Origin: Vibrio quintilis
GTDB taxonomy: Bacteria; Pseudomonadota; Gammaproteobacteria; Enterobacterales; Vibrionaceae
Reading direction: 5' to 3'
NCBI RefSeq assembly: GCF_024529975.1
Contig: NZ_AP024897.1
Location: 1 to 64,000, forward strand
Length of the DNA: 64,000 bases
Shown: in pieces, positions 27,712 to 34,501 of the stretch
How positions within the stretch are numbered: the stretch's first letter is position 1
Layout: every line of letters starts with the position of its first letter
Position numbers and translations under genes: made by a program
The notes under the pieces: generated by a model
Database searches by the model: none
The model's input: the letters and a program-made list of their open reading frames with translations, nothing else
Told to the model about the DNA's origin: nothing

Positions 27712-28359
27712 ATGGGATTAGCTGTAATTTATAGTCGGGCCAGTGTTGGTGTTGAAGCGCCTTTAGTCACTGTGGAAGTTCATATCAGCAATGGAATGCC
27801 AGGATTTACACTGGTCGGTTTACCCGAAACAACTGTTAAAGAATCCAGGGATCGAGTCAGGAGTGCAATCATTCATTCCCGTTTTGAATTTCCACCGAAA
27901 CGTATTACGGTCAATCTTGCTCCGGCAGATTTACCCAAAGAAGGCGGCCGGTTTGACTTACCTATAGCTTTGGGAATTCTTGCTGCATCAGAGCAAGTTC
28001 TCTCTGATGATTTGGAACACTATGAGTTTTTGGGGGAGCTGGCTTTATCTGGGTTACTTCGTACTGTTAAAGGTGTGTTACCTGCAGCATTAGCAGCAGG
28101 TAAAGATGAACGTTGTCTGATTATTCCTGATGGAAATGGGGATCAGGCTGCTTTAGTCGGAAAAGAACGTCATTTATCTGCCAGAAGTTTATTGGAAGTC
28201 TGCCAGGCGCTTTGTGGTGACATTTCTTTATCATTACATCAGTCGACTCATCATATATCTGAAGATAAACAACTTCGCGATTTACAGGATATTATTGGTC
28301 AACAACAGGGAAAACGGGCTCTGGAAATTGCAGCTGCAGGACATCATAATCTGCTATAG
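27712..28359 (+). pseudogene. comM: comM (yifB), 5' fragment, interrupted by the integrated element
   Basis: N-terminal part of ComM, the AAA+ Mg-chelatase-like hexameric helicase that drives branch migration during natural transformation. About 214 codons are native, starting at the ATG at 27712 (AAGAAGG 8 bases upstream), ending AAAGHHNLL. The element begins within the codons just before the P-loop, and an in-frame TAG at 28357-28359 closes the fragment. Without the Walker motifs it cannot be an ATPase. The 3' fragment is at 36382-37263. Confidence 0.93.
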
Positions 28360-28381
28360 TTATGTCAATTACCTAACAATG
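28353..28381. other. Left attachment site of the integrated element
   Basis: Core GCTAT at 28353-28357 is followed by the left terminal repeat AGTTATGTCAATTACCTAAC (28358-28377, continuing to 28381). The reverse complement of the right end matches this at 17 of 24 positions. The central dinucleotide of the restored symmetric site would be CT (28354-28355). Confidence 0.75.
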
Positions 28382-28393
28382 TGTTTTACAAAG

Positions 28394-28801
28394 CTATAAG
28401 CGTTTTTTAGTAATGATTCGTGACTTTCTAGTTCTATCTTTTAGAGATAATGAGTTTTCTAATTCGTTTGCACGTTTCGGAGCAATTTTTCTTAGTTTTG
28501 CTATAGCAATACGTGCCTTATCATTTGCACCGTGAAGCTCTGTGTTTGTAGATTCAATATCCATAACTAAATCGTCAAGTAAAGATTGTTGCTCTTCGAT
28601 TCGTTCTAAAAGCTTTGGTTGTGCTGATTTAAGTTTTTTTTCTAACAGATCTCTTATGTTTATATCTTTTCGTAATTTTGAATTTTTAATGGTTAAGAGA
28701 TGTTCTTTAACCATATCTGATTGGGCTATTTGTTGTGTTTTTAGTAGCTCGGCTTTGGCATTGTTCTCTAATGAATCTTTCTTTGATTTGTCGTTTTTCA
28801 T
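28394..28801 (-). CDS. Hypothetical coiled-coil protein of the element
   Basis: 135 residues, lysine-rich, with helix-forming sequence throughout and a likely coiled coil over about residues 45-105 (LEKKLKSAQPKLLERIEEQQ and following). A basic tail ends RKSRIITKKRL. There is a good GGAG box before the ATG. It is transcribed away from the endonuclease gene, with a 165-bp shared upstream region full of inverted repeats. I do not recognise a family. Its place beside the nuclease makes an accessory or regulatory role possible, but this is only positional. Confidence 0.6.
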   Translation of the reverse strand: MKNDKSKKDSLENNAKAELLKTQQIAQSDMVKEHLLTIKNSKLRKDINIRDLLEKKLKSAQPKLLERIEEQQSLLDDLVMDIESTNTELHGANDKARIAIAKLRKIAPKRANELENSLSLKDRTRKSRIITKKRL

Positions 28802-28926
28802 AATATCTCCTTGTATATAAGTGTCATATCAAATGAAAGTGAAATTGCAAGATGTGTATTTCATTTGTTGATAAAATCAACATCTTATGTTTTTGTGTGC
28901 GTAAAACTTGGCCGAGATAAATTGAT

Positions 28927-28952
28927 TATGTATCTTGATTTGTAGATACATA
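28927..28952 (+). promoter_or_regulatory. Inverted repeat overlapping the endonuclease ribosome site
   Basis: TATGTATCT (28927-28935) and AGATACATA (28944-28952) are perfect 9-bp arms separated by 8 bp. The right arm ends where the AAGGAG ribosome site (28952-28957) begins, 14 bp before the ATG at 28967. It could be an operator or an RNA hairpin that delays endonuclease production. Confidence 0.55.
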
Positions 28953-28966
28953 AGGAGCGTTATTAG

Positions 28967-29911
28967 ATGGCAGTACAAGTAGCGGAGTACCTTGGTCAAA
29001 GAACAGATGTAGATGATCGAGATATTCAACCCATAGCTTTAGGCGAAAAGCATTTGTGTCCTTTTATGGATGGATATTGCTCGAAGTTAAGTAAGAAATT
29101 ACAGCCAGTTTGTTCTGTTCGAAAAAAAAACGGCACTATGTGGATAGTTTGTGAGCATAGACTCTGTGCTACACCTAAAACAAAAAAAGAAAATATTGAT
29201 GGAAAAGCAATAACTGTTAAAGCACAACTAACTCCACATCAAGAGGAAGTGTTGTGGAAGATTGCGAAGACAGTCTATCGAGGGGAATTTGACAAAAGTG
29301 ATATTGTTGTAAACCGAGAAGCTCCAATCCCTATTGAAGAAACAGGAGGGAGTTATAAAGCAGATTACATTATGCGTAATTTAGCTATAGGTGCAAAAAT
29401 TGATGAAATACTCTTAGAAATGCAAGGCGGAGGAGAAACAAGCCAAACAAAGCATATTTCTGATCACGTTTCTAAGTGGGCAAGGTTGGATAAATCAACG
29501 AATGAGTATTTGAGGCAATTGCTCCCCAAACCTAATTCTATTGAAACAAATGCTTGGAGAAGACAACAAGAGCAGTTTTTAGTTAAAGGTAATATAGTAA
29601 ACCAGACAGGAGGAAAGATAGTTTTTGCGATAGGCAATTTAATCTATGACTATTTATATCCTAGAGTATCAAGAGCTAATCTGAGAGATTTAAAGGAACA
29701 TAATTGGACGTTGTGTTTACTTGGCATTAAAGAAGATACTTCGAAACCTAGAACATTCGGTCCTATTCCATTAACTGTTGATGAGGATAGAACCTTGTTT
29801 ACAAACTACTCTACTTTTGTAAGAACGTTAACCGATCAAGGTGGACCAGAACCCTCAATCTTCAAAGGTAAATTTTTATCTTTAAGTGGTGAAGATGTTG
29901 AAATTAAATGA
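28967..29911 (+). CDS. NotI/EagI-like type II restriction endonuclease
   Basis: 314 residues. An N-terminal cysteine cluster (C31, C38, C49, C62, C67) resembles the iron-binding Cys4 fold of NotI. The likely active site is D133 (SYKADYIMRN) with E151-x-Q153 (LLEMQGGGETS), the E-x-Q variant of the PD-(D/E)xK fold reported for NotI. Relatives cut GC-rich sites such as CGGCCG or GCGGCCGC; the specificity here is inferred only from family. The gene is convergent with the methyltransferase, stops 6 bp from its end, and has a hairpin at its ribosome site. I am confident of the family, less of activity. Confidence 0.78.
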   Translation: MAVQVAEYLGQRTDVDDRDIQPIALGEKHLCPFMDGYCSKLSKKLQPVCSVRKKNGTMWIVCEHRLCATPKTKKENIDGKAITVKAQLTPHQEEVLWKIAKTVYRGEFDKSDIVVNREAPIPIEETGGSYKADYIMRNLAIGAKIDEILLEMQGGGETSQTKHISDHVSKWARLDKSTNEYLRQLLPKPNSIETNAWRRQQEQFLVKGNIVNQTGGKIVFAIGNLIYDYLYPRVSRANLRDLKEHNWTLCLLGIKEDTSKPRTFGPIPLTVDEDRTLFTNYSTFVRTLTDQGGPEPSIFKGKFLSLSGEDVEIK

Positions 29912-29917
29912 AAGAGA

Positions 29918-31048
29918 TTACCCTCTTTCATTTTCAACTCGTATGATCTGATTAGCGATCCACTCTATTATTGGAACAGATACAGCATTACCTATAGCCC
30001 TTAATCTATTTGAGTCCAATTCTCGGGAAAGCCCTGAAGTCTCTCGTACTCTATAGGGAGCATTCGGCGCACATACAGCATCGGCGCTTCCTCTTGAGTC
30101 GAGAGTGTAGCTTTCTCCGTCATTTCGATATCCTTTAGCTTGTGGGCCTGCTGTGTGTTTTCTTCCAATGCTGGCGTGTTGGATAGCAAAGATATCTGTT
30201 TTCGATAAGCCATCTCTAGTTTCGGATGTAAAATTTGTCCTCTCGCCTCTGCCCGATTTATCAGTGACTGTATTTGCTCTACTGTCAAAAAGGACTCTAG
30301 AGGAGCGGAGGTTTCCATAACTTGCGACAATATACACTCTACGTCTTCGTTGTGGTGTTCCAAAGTATTTAGTGTCAAAAACTCTCCACGATACACCATA
30401 CCCGAGTTCATCCAGCGTTTTAAGAAGGATTCCGAAGTCAGCGCCATCGTGGCTATTGAGTAATCCGGGAACATTTTCAATGATAATCCAGTCAGGTTTT
30501 CTTGCTCTAACAAGTTCTGCGTAAGTATAGAAGAGTCCACTGCGTTGTCCTTTTAAACCTTTTCTTTTACCTTGATTTGCCAATGAAACATCTTGGCAAG
30601 GAAACCCACCACACCAAATATTAGCATCAGGGATATTATTTGCTTCAAGAGTGGTAATGTCGGAATGTAAAGGTATACTAGGCCAATGTTTTTTCAATAC
30701 TTTTTGGCAAAAGCTATTTACTTCACATTGAAATACAACCTCCATCCCTGCTCGCTCACAACCTAAGTCAAACCCCCCAATTCCAGCGAAAAACGATGCT
30801 ACTTTGAAAGGGTTTTCAGCTTTCGGCAATTTAATAACGTTATTCAAAATATGTTGCACCATTTCAGCATCAGAAGACTGCTTTACCCACAAAAAAGCAT
30901 CTAATGCTTGTTGAGTGAGTTGGTAGCCATCGTGATTACACTCTTTACTGGCTACTAGCTCACCCTTTCGGATAAAACGCCTAGTGCCATTAACATCTTT
31001 AACTAATCCCTTTGCTTTCAATATGTTAGTTACTTCAAGCACATTCAT
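29918..31048 (-). CDS. DNA cytosine-C5 methyltransferase, motif IX out of frame
   Basis: 376-codon frame with motif I FFAGIGGFDLG (86-96), the catalytic C151 in GFPCQ, motif VI ENV (191-193), motif VIII QRRRR (233-237) and motif X AIGNAV (351-356). It should protect host DNA from the adjacent nuclease. The first 80 residues precede motif I and could bind DNA. Residues about 328-344 look random, while the other frame at 30009-30072 reads RRMLPIEYERLQGFPENWTQ, the missing motif IX. Two compensating indels, or sequence errors, are implied. If real, the enzyme is probably inactive. Confidence 0.85.
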   Translation of the reverse strand: MNVLEVTNILKAKGLVKDVNGTRRFIRKGELVASKECNHDGYQLTQQALDAFLWVKQSSDAEMVQHILNNVIKLPKAENPFKVASFFAGIGGFDLGCERAGMEVVFQCEVNSFCQKVLKKHWPSIPLHSDITTLEANNIPDANIWCGGFPCQDVSLANQGKRKGLKGQRSGLFYTYAELVRARKPDWIIIENVPGLLNSHDGADFGILLKTLDELGYGVSWRVFDTKYFGTPQRRRRVYIVASYGNLRSSRVLFDSRANTVTDKSGRGERTNFTSETRDGLSKTDIFAIQHASIGRKHTAGPQAKGYRNDGESYTLDSRGSADAVCAPNAPYRVRETSGLSRELDSNRLRAIGNAVSVPIIEWIANQIIRVENERG

Positions 31049-31061
31049 AGTATTTTCTCTA

Positions 31062-31092
31062 ATTCATATTAAACAAATTATATAATATGAAT
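31062..31092 (-). promoter_or_regulatory. Methyltransferase promoter overlapped by an inverted repeat
   Basis: ATTCATATTA (31062-31071) and TAATATGAAT (31083-31092) are perfect 10-bp arms. Between them, on the minus strand, lies TATAAT (31082-31077), 28 bp before the methyltransferase ATG. This layout suits an operator that shuts off the promoter, possibly bound by the N-terminal extension of the methyltransferase itself. Confidence 0.55.
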
Positions 31093-31172
31093 CATCTTTT
31101 TCCTATTTTTTTATGGTTCTATTTTTCTATATTGTTGTTTATATTGATTATTTTTATTTTTGTTGAATTTTT

Positions 31173-31194
31173 CGGCCGTAGATTCTTGCGGCCG
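31173..31194. repeat. Paired CGGCCG sites
   Basis: Two CGGCCG hexamers at 31173-31178 and 31189-31194, separated by 10 bp, sit in otherwise very A/T-rich DNA between the methyltransferase promoter and oriT. They equal the core site of NotI/EagI-type enzymes and could also form a 6-bp stem. Chance is unlikely given the local composition. Confidence 0.5.
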
Positions 31195-31282
31195 TGTTGT
31201 TAACTGTGAGCTTGCGAGAGTAAAACTTGTTTTACGGGTGAGCCTATGGTGAACGGGTTTGGGGTATCCCCAGCCCTCGGAG

Positions 31283-31320
31283 AGCACACACACCCTGACC
31301 AGGGTGTTTTAGTGTGCTAA
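31283..31320 (+). other. Putative oriT with MOBV nick site
   Basis: An inverted repeat AGCACAC (31283-31289) / GTGTGCT (31312-31318) encloses a smaller CACCCT/AGGGTG hairpin (31291-31306). The segment TAGTGTGCTA (31310-31319) matches the pMV158-type nick sequence TAGTGTG/TTA at 9 of 10 positions, placing the nick after 31316. It lies 115 bp upstream of the MOBV relaxase start, as in pMV158. More hairpins (ACGGTT/AACCGT, ACAGCC/GGCTGT) follow up to 31360. Confidence 0.75.
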
Positions 31321-31434
31321 AACGGTTAACTGAACCGTACAGCCTTGAACGGCTGTGGAAAATTACCTCGTCAGCCTTGATTAATTATTTATATATGATT
31401 TGTTGAATATATGAATAATTAAAAGAGGACTTCT

Positions 31435-32631
31435 ATGAGTGATAAAAAATACTGCGCTGTAAATACGAAATATTACAAAAATTCAAATACTGGTGAGATA
31501 AACCACGTTTTAAGAAAAATGCTTGATAATGTTAATTCTGTAAAGTGTTTACAAGAAAATAATTTTGGCTATTGTTTTTCTGAAAATGATGATCTGGGAA
31601 GTTATTACGAAAAAAGATTGAAAGAAGCAAAAGAAAAAAATAAATACGCAATTCAAAACAATAGTAATACTTTCATTGATAGCGTATTGGTTTTCAATTC
31701 TGAACAATTTTTAAAATGTATTGAAGAAAATAAACAAGATGAAATCGAACAAGCCACAAAAGATTTTATGTTGGAGTTTCAAAAAGAATATGGCTTTGAA
31801 CCAATCGGTTTTGAGTTTCACTTAGACGAAGGAACAACGATTGACGCTGATAAATTAGAAGAATTATCAGAAGATGAAAGAAAAAAATATCGACCAATTG
31901 ATAATCCTGATGAAGATTTTACAAGTGAATATATAAAGCATAATGTTCACGCTCACGCCATTTTTTTAAATTATGACTTTGAAAATAATAAAACTTGTTT
32001 AAGAGATATGAGGAAGAAAAATTGGATCGCTTCTCAAGATCTATTACATAAACATTTTAAAAAATTTGGTTTTGATCGTGGTGAGTCAAAAATGACGAAT
32101 AAACGTGATCATAAAGATAAAGAAGATTATGTTAGAGAGTTAGAATTAAAAACAACTGAGTTGATACAAACCACATCTAAACATTTAGATGAAAAAAATG
32201 ATTTACTAGATGAAATATTAGATCATCAACAAAAATTAGATCGATTTGAGAATTTGAGTAATTACGCTCAAAAAATTAAAAACTTTTTTGATGAAAGACC
32301 AAAATTAATTCTAAGTTTAGAAAAAGCGTTTGGTGAAAAATTTGAAGAAGTAAAACAAATGGCAATTGAGATCTACCAAGCACTAACTGAAAGATCTGAA
32401 CCAGTGAAGCAAGACCTGGTACAAGAGCAAGAGATCGAACCATCAGAACTAGAATTGGCCGAAGTGCCGCAAACGGTGGAAGAACAGAAAATTAACAATG
32501 AAGTTAAAGCGAAGCAAGTAGCTGATAAAGAGAAAAAAATTAAAGCAATTAAGAACAAAAGAAAGTATAAAAAGAAAAGTAATTCATCTGTTTCTAAACT
32601 TACTTTAAAACCTGATTTTGGCAAAAAATGA
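31435..32631 (+). CDS. MOBV (Pre/Mob) family relaxase
   Basis: 398 residues. Motif I H24-x-x-R27 (INHVLRKML) matches the nucleophile region of MobM-type relaxases. The metal-binding motif appears as H129LDE132 and H169NVHAHA, split by an unusual insertion of about 35 acidic residues where most relatives have HxDExxPHxH. FGFDRGE near 211-217 is also typical. Beyond residue 240 it is coiled coil with an acidic, then very basic tail. It should nick oriT just upstream and pilot transfer with helper machinery. GAGG precedes the ATG by 7 bases. Confidence 0.85.
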   Translation: MSDKKYCAVNTKYYKNSNTGEINHVLRKMLDNVNSVKCLQENNFGYCFSENDDLGSYYEKRLKEAKEKNKYAIQNNSNTFIDSVLVFNSEQFLKCIEENKQDEIEQATKDFMLEFQKEYGFEPIGFEFHLDEGTTIDADKLEELSEDERKKYRPIDNPDEDFTSEYIKHNVHAHAIFLNYDFENNKTCLRDMRKKNWIASQDLLHKHFKKFGFDRGESKMTNKRDHKDKEDYVRELELKTTELIQTTSKHLDEKNDLLDEILDHQQKLDRFENLSNYAQKIKNFFDERPKLILSLEKAFGEKFEEVKQMAIEIYQALTERSEPVKQDLVQEQEIEPSELELAEVPQTVEEQKINNEVKAKQVADKEKKIKAIKNKRKYKKKSNSSVSKLTLKPDFGKK

Positions 32632-32680
32632 TGAGTAAAAACTCGACAACCACGGGACCACTTTTTATTGCAAGACAAGG

Positions 32681-32718
32681 GTTCACTCCCACCTACATTT
32701 TTAAGGTGTGTAGTGAAC
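32681..32718. repeat. Large imperfect hairpin between relaxase gene and the next gene
   Basis: GTTCACT (32681-32687) pairs with AGTGAAC (32712-32718), and inside it CACCT (32690-32694) pairs with AGGTG (32704-32708), leaving small internal bulges. It has no T-tract and is not a terminator in form. In an element carrying RepL and MOBV functions it could be a single-strand or double-strand replication origin; this is a guess. Confidence 0.4.
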
Positions 32719-32771
32719 TCATTAAATTATCCATAGCTGATAATTTACTCCTTACCAGTCGATAGAAATAA

Positions 32772-32799
32772 AAAACAGTTAGTGATTACCAACTGTTTT
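32772..32799. terminator. Bidirectional terminator after the 145-residue gene
   Basis: AAAACAGTT (32772-32780) and AACTGTTTT (32791-32799) form a 9-bp stem with a 10-base loop, A/T-tracts on both sides. It lies 15 bp past the stop of the minus-strand gene and may also end relaxase transcripts. Confidence 0.75.
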
Positions 32800-32813
32800 A
32801 CTCGAATTTGCAA

Positions 32814-33251
32814 TTAAGCTTTATTTTCAACCCAATCAAGATGTTTATGCCTTTCTGTTAATTCTTCTTCAGTTAATACTTCATTATAATCACCTGATAA
32901 ACGTTCTAAATAATTTCTAAGCATACTAATATTATAAGAAATATGTCTTAAAGTATCTTCTTCAAAGTCCCCTAAGTCATTTCTATGATTTTTAATATAG
33001 TCAATATAAGAACTTACTTGACTTAATAAAGGATTTAAAGACTTCGGAAAAATAGATATTTCTGATAAGTCATTAATATTTATTATTAGTAATTCTGACC
33101 AAGAAGTTAATTCTTTGGGAGCTTCGTAACATTTAGCCATTTTTAATAGCTCTTCTGCTTCTGAAAGCATTATATTTTTATATTTTCTCACAAGAATAAG
33201 CCTTTTAAGACTTACTATGTCTTCACAATTTAAAATATCTAAATCATCCAT
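32814..33251 (-). CDS. Hypothetical protein of the element (145 residues)
   Basis: An acidic, helical protein of 145 residues with no membrane segment or recognisable motif. Its start overlaps the end of the 51-residue frame upstream by 8 bases (ATGGATGA), which signals translational coupling, and a GGAG box lies 8 bases before the ATG. It is the last of a three-gene minus-strand unit headed by the RepL-like gene, so a role in replication or copy control is possible but unproven. Confidence 0.6.
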   Translation of the reverse strand: MDDLDILNCEDIVSLKRLILVRKYKNIMLSEAEELLKMAKCYEAPKELTSWSELLIININDLSEISIFPKSLNPLLSQVSSYIDYIKNHRNDLGDFEEDTLRHISYNISMLRNYLERLSGDYNEVLTEEELTERHKHLDWVENKA

Positions 33252-33399
33252 TATTATTCTCCTGTCTATTTTTGTTTTTTCTGTTTTGTTCTAATTCTTG
33301 TATTTCTTGTTCGTCTGAATTAACTAATATAACTAATTCTTCAAACATTTCTTGACGTTCTTTTAAAAATTCATCATACGCTGTCTTTTTCTTTTTCAT
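33244..33399 (-). CDS. Small overlapping hypothetical gene (51 residues)
   Basis: A frame of 51 codons from the ATG at 33399 (MKKKKTAYDEFLKERQEMFE...), charged and helical throughout. It overlaps the 3' end of the RepL-like gene by 26 bases and the start of the following gene by 8. GAGG sits 9 bases before its ATG. Tight overlaps at both ends and a proper ribosome site argue that it is translated. No family recognised. Confidence 0.55.
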   Translation of the reverse strand: MKKKKTAYDEFLKERQEMFEELVILVNSDEQEIQELEQNRKNKNRQENNNG

Positions 33400-34063
33400 C
33401 GGTAAAACCTCTTATTTCATTTAATTTTTTAATAGCCTCATTTCTTTTATCTTCATTAGTTTCAGTTTTAATATACTCAACTAACGCATCAACATTTATT
33501 ACTTCTTTACTATTCTTTCTATACAAAACAGTCAGTTTGTGTATATCTCTTTTATTATAGTTTTCTACCCAATTTCCTTTTCCGAAAAGGTAAGGGTTAA
33601 CCTCAAAAGCGCCTCTGTTTATTTTTCCTGATTCACTTACAACAGAGAACAAAATACCTGATTTTTTCAATGCTTGAATAGCATTATTTACTTGTTGAAT
33701 ACCTTTTAAACCAAGCTCTTTGCATATTTTTTGTTTATCATATTCTGTTATTGAAATAATATATTCTTCATATCTCATTAGTTTTAATAGAAAATATAAA
33801 ACATCTTTATTAGCTGGTTGAATACCTTTCAAACTAACAACATCTTTAAGATATAGTTTAATAAAATCTGGTTCAGTTGGTATACTGCTTGTTGCTGTTT
33901 CTGTAGAATTAACAGCCTCATCAAACTCATCAAAACTGACTTTATGAAAATACTCTTTTTTCTTTCTTTGCACTTTTAATTCTTCTGTATATCTATCATC
34001 AAATAAGCCATTTAGATGCTTATTTATCTCTTGTTCTTTTTTTCCTCTGTTTATTTCTGTCAT
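33374..34063 (-). CDS. RepL-like plasmid replication initiator
   Basis: 229 residues. A winged-helix core at about residues 68-165 matches the RepL family: FIKLYLKDVVSLKG, a helix-turn-helix around KQKICKELGLKGIQQVNNAI, then the characteristic INRGAFEVNPYLFGKGNW. RepL proteins start replication of small plasmids, best known from Firmicutes. The upstream region holds palindromic iterons. Its presence in a chromosomally integrated element suggests that the excised circle can replicate. The first 60 residues are polar and probably disordered. Confidence 0.72.
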   Translation of the reverse strand: MTEINRGKKEQEINKHLNGLFDDRYTEELKVQRKKKEYFHKVSFDEFDEAVNSTETATSSIPTEPDFIKLYLKDVVSLKGIQPANKDVLYFLLKLMRYEEYIISITEYDKQKICKELGLKGIQQVNNAIQALKKSGILFSVVSESGKINRGAFEVNPYLFGKGNWVENYNKRDIHKLTVLYRKNSKEVINVDALVEYIKTETNEDKRNEAIKKLNEIRGFTDEKEKDSV

Positions 34064-34176
34064 AATATGTTCCTTTTTAAGTTTTATAACTTAAATAAAC
34101 CATATTTAAATATTTTGTCAATGCCTTAAAGTAACTTTTTAAATGTTATGTTATTATTTAAGATAATCTGGATAAT

Positions 34177-34313
34177 ATAACTACAGTAGTTATAGTTATT
34201 AACATTTAAAATGTTATGACACTATATTATTAGAATGGTCATATTGGTTAAAATAACTACAGTAGTTATGATTGGTAATTACAGTAGTTATTTATATTAA
34301 CTACTGTAGTTAT
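34177..34313. repeat. Four palindromic iterons upstream of repL
   Basis: ATAACTACAGTAGTTAT occurs perfectly at 34177-34193 and 34253-34269, with close variants at 34275-34291 and 34297-34313. The last three start exactly 22 bp apart (two helical turns). Each unit is itself a palindrome around one central base. The surrounding 438 bp (34064-34501) is very A/T-rich and has no gene. This is the best candidate for the replication origin or an operator for the RepL-like gene. Confidence 0.75.
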
Positions 34314-34464
34314 GTAGAGGTAACACCTTATTTATTAGCGAAACCAATAATAACAATGCTTTCAATATATAACTTTTAAAATAACATATCTCTTCTTATC
34401 TATTATGTGGATTCTTGTTATATACAATTGTATTTAATTTGATTGGCATTTTTTTTTTAGTTGC

Positions 34465-34483
34465 AGGGGGGCTTGTCCCCCCT
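34465..34483. repeat. GC-rich hairpin next to the recombinase stop
   Basis: AGGGGGG (34465-34471) pairs with CCCCCCT (34477-34483) across five bases, 18 bp past the recombinase stop. A run of Ts lies on its left on the plus strand, so it is not a canonical terminator for either direction. Confidence 0.5.
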
Positions 34484-34501
34484 GATACCCCCAAAGATGC
34501 C

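Noticed and set aside
28214..28399. Short plus-strand frame across the comM/element joint
   Set aside because: It is a shifted frame of comM running by chance into the element, without a ribosome site.
30001..30540. A 179-codon minus-strand frame inside the methyltransferase gene
   Set aside because: Not a separate gene. Only its last 25 or so codons resemble a protein (motif IX of the methyltransferase); the rest is the shadow of the true frame. Treated as evidence for a frame disturbance.
31111..31293. 60-codon minus-strand frame across the oriT region
   Set aside because: It covers hairpins and the nick site, has no ribosome site and biased composition; more likely non-coding.
34465..34483. 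GC-rich hairpin as terminator of the serine recombinase
   Set aside because: The T-run is on the wrong side for plus-strand transcripts, and on the minus strand the hairpin is followed by As; kept only as a repeat.
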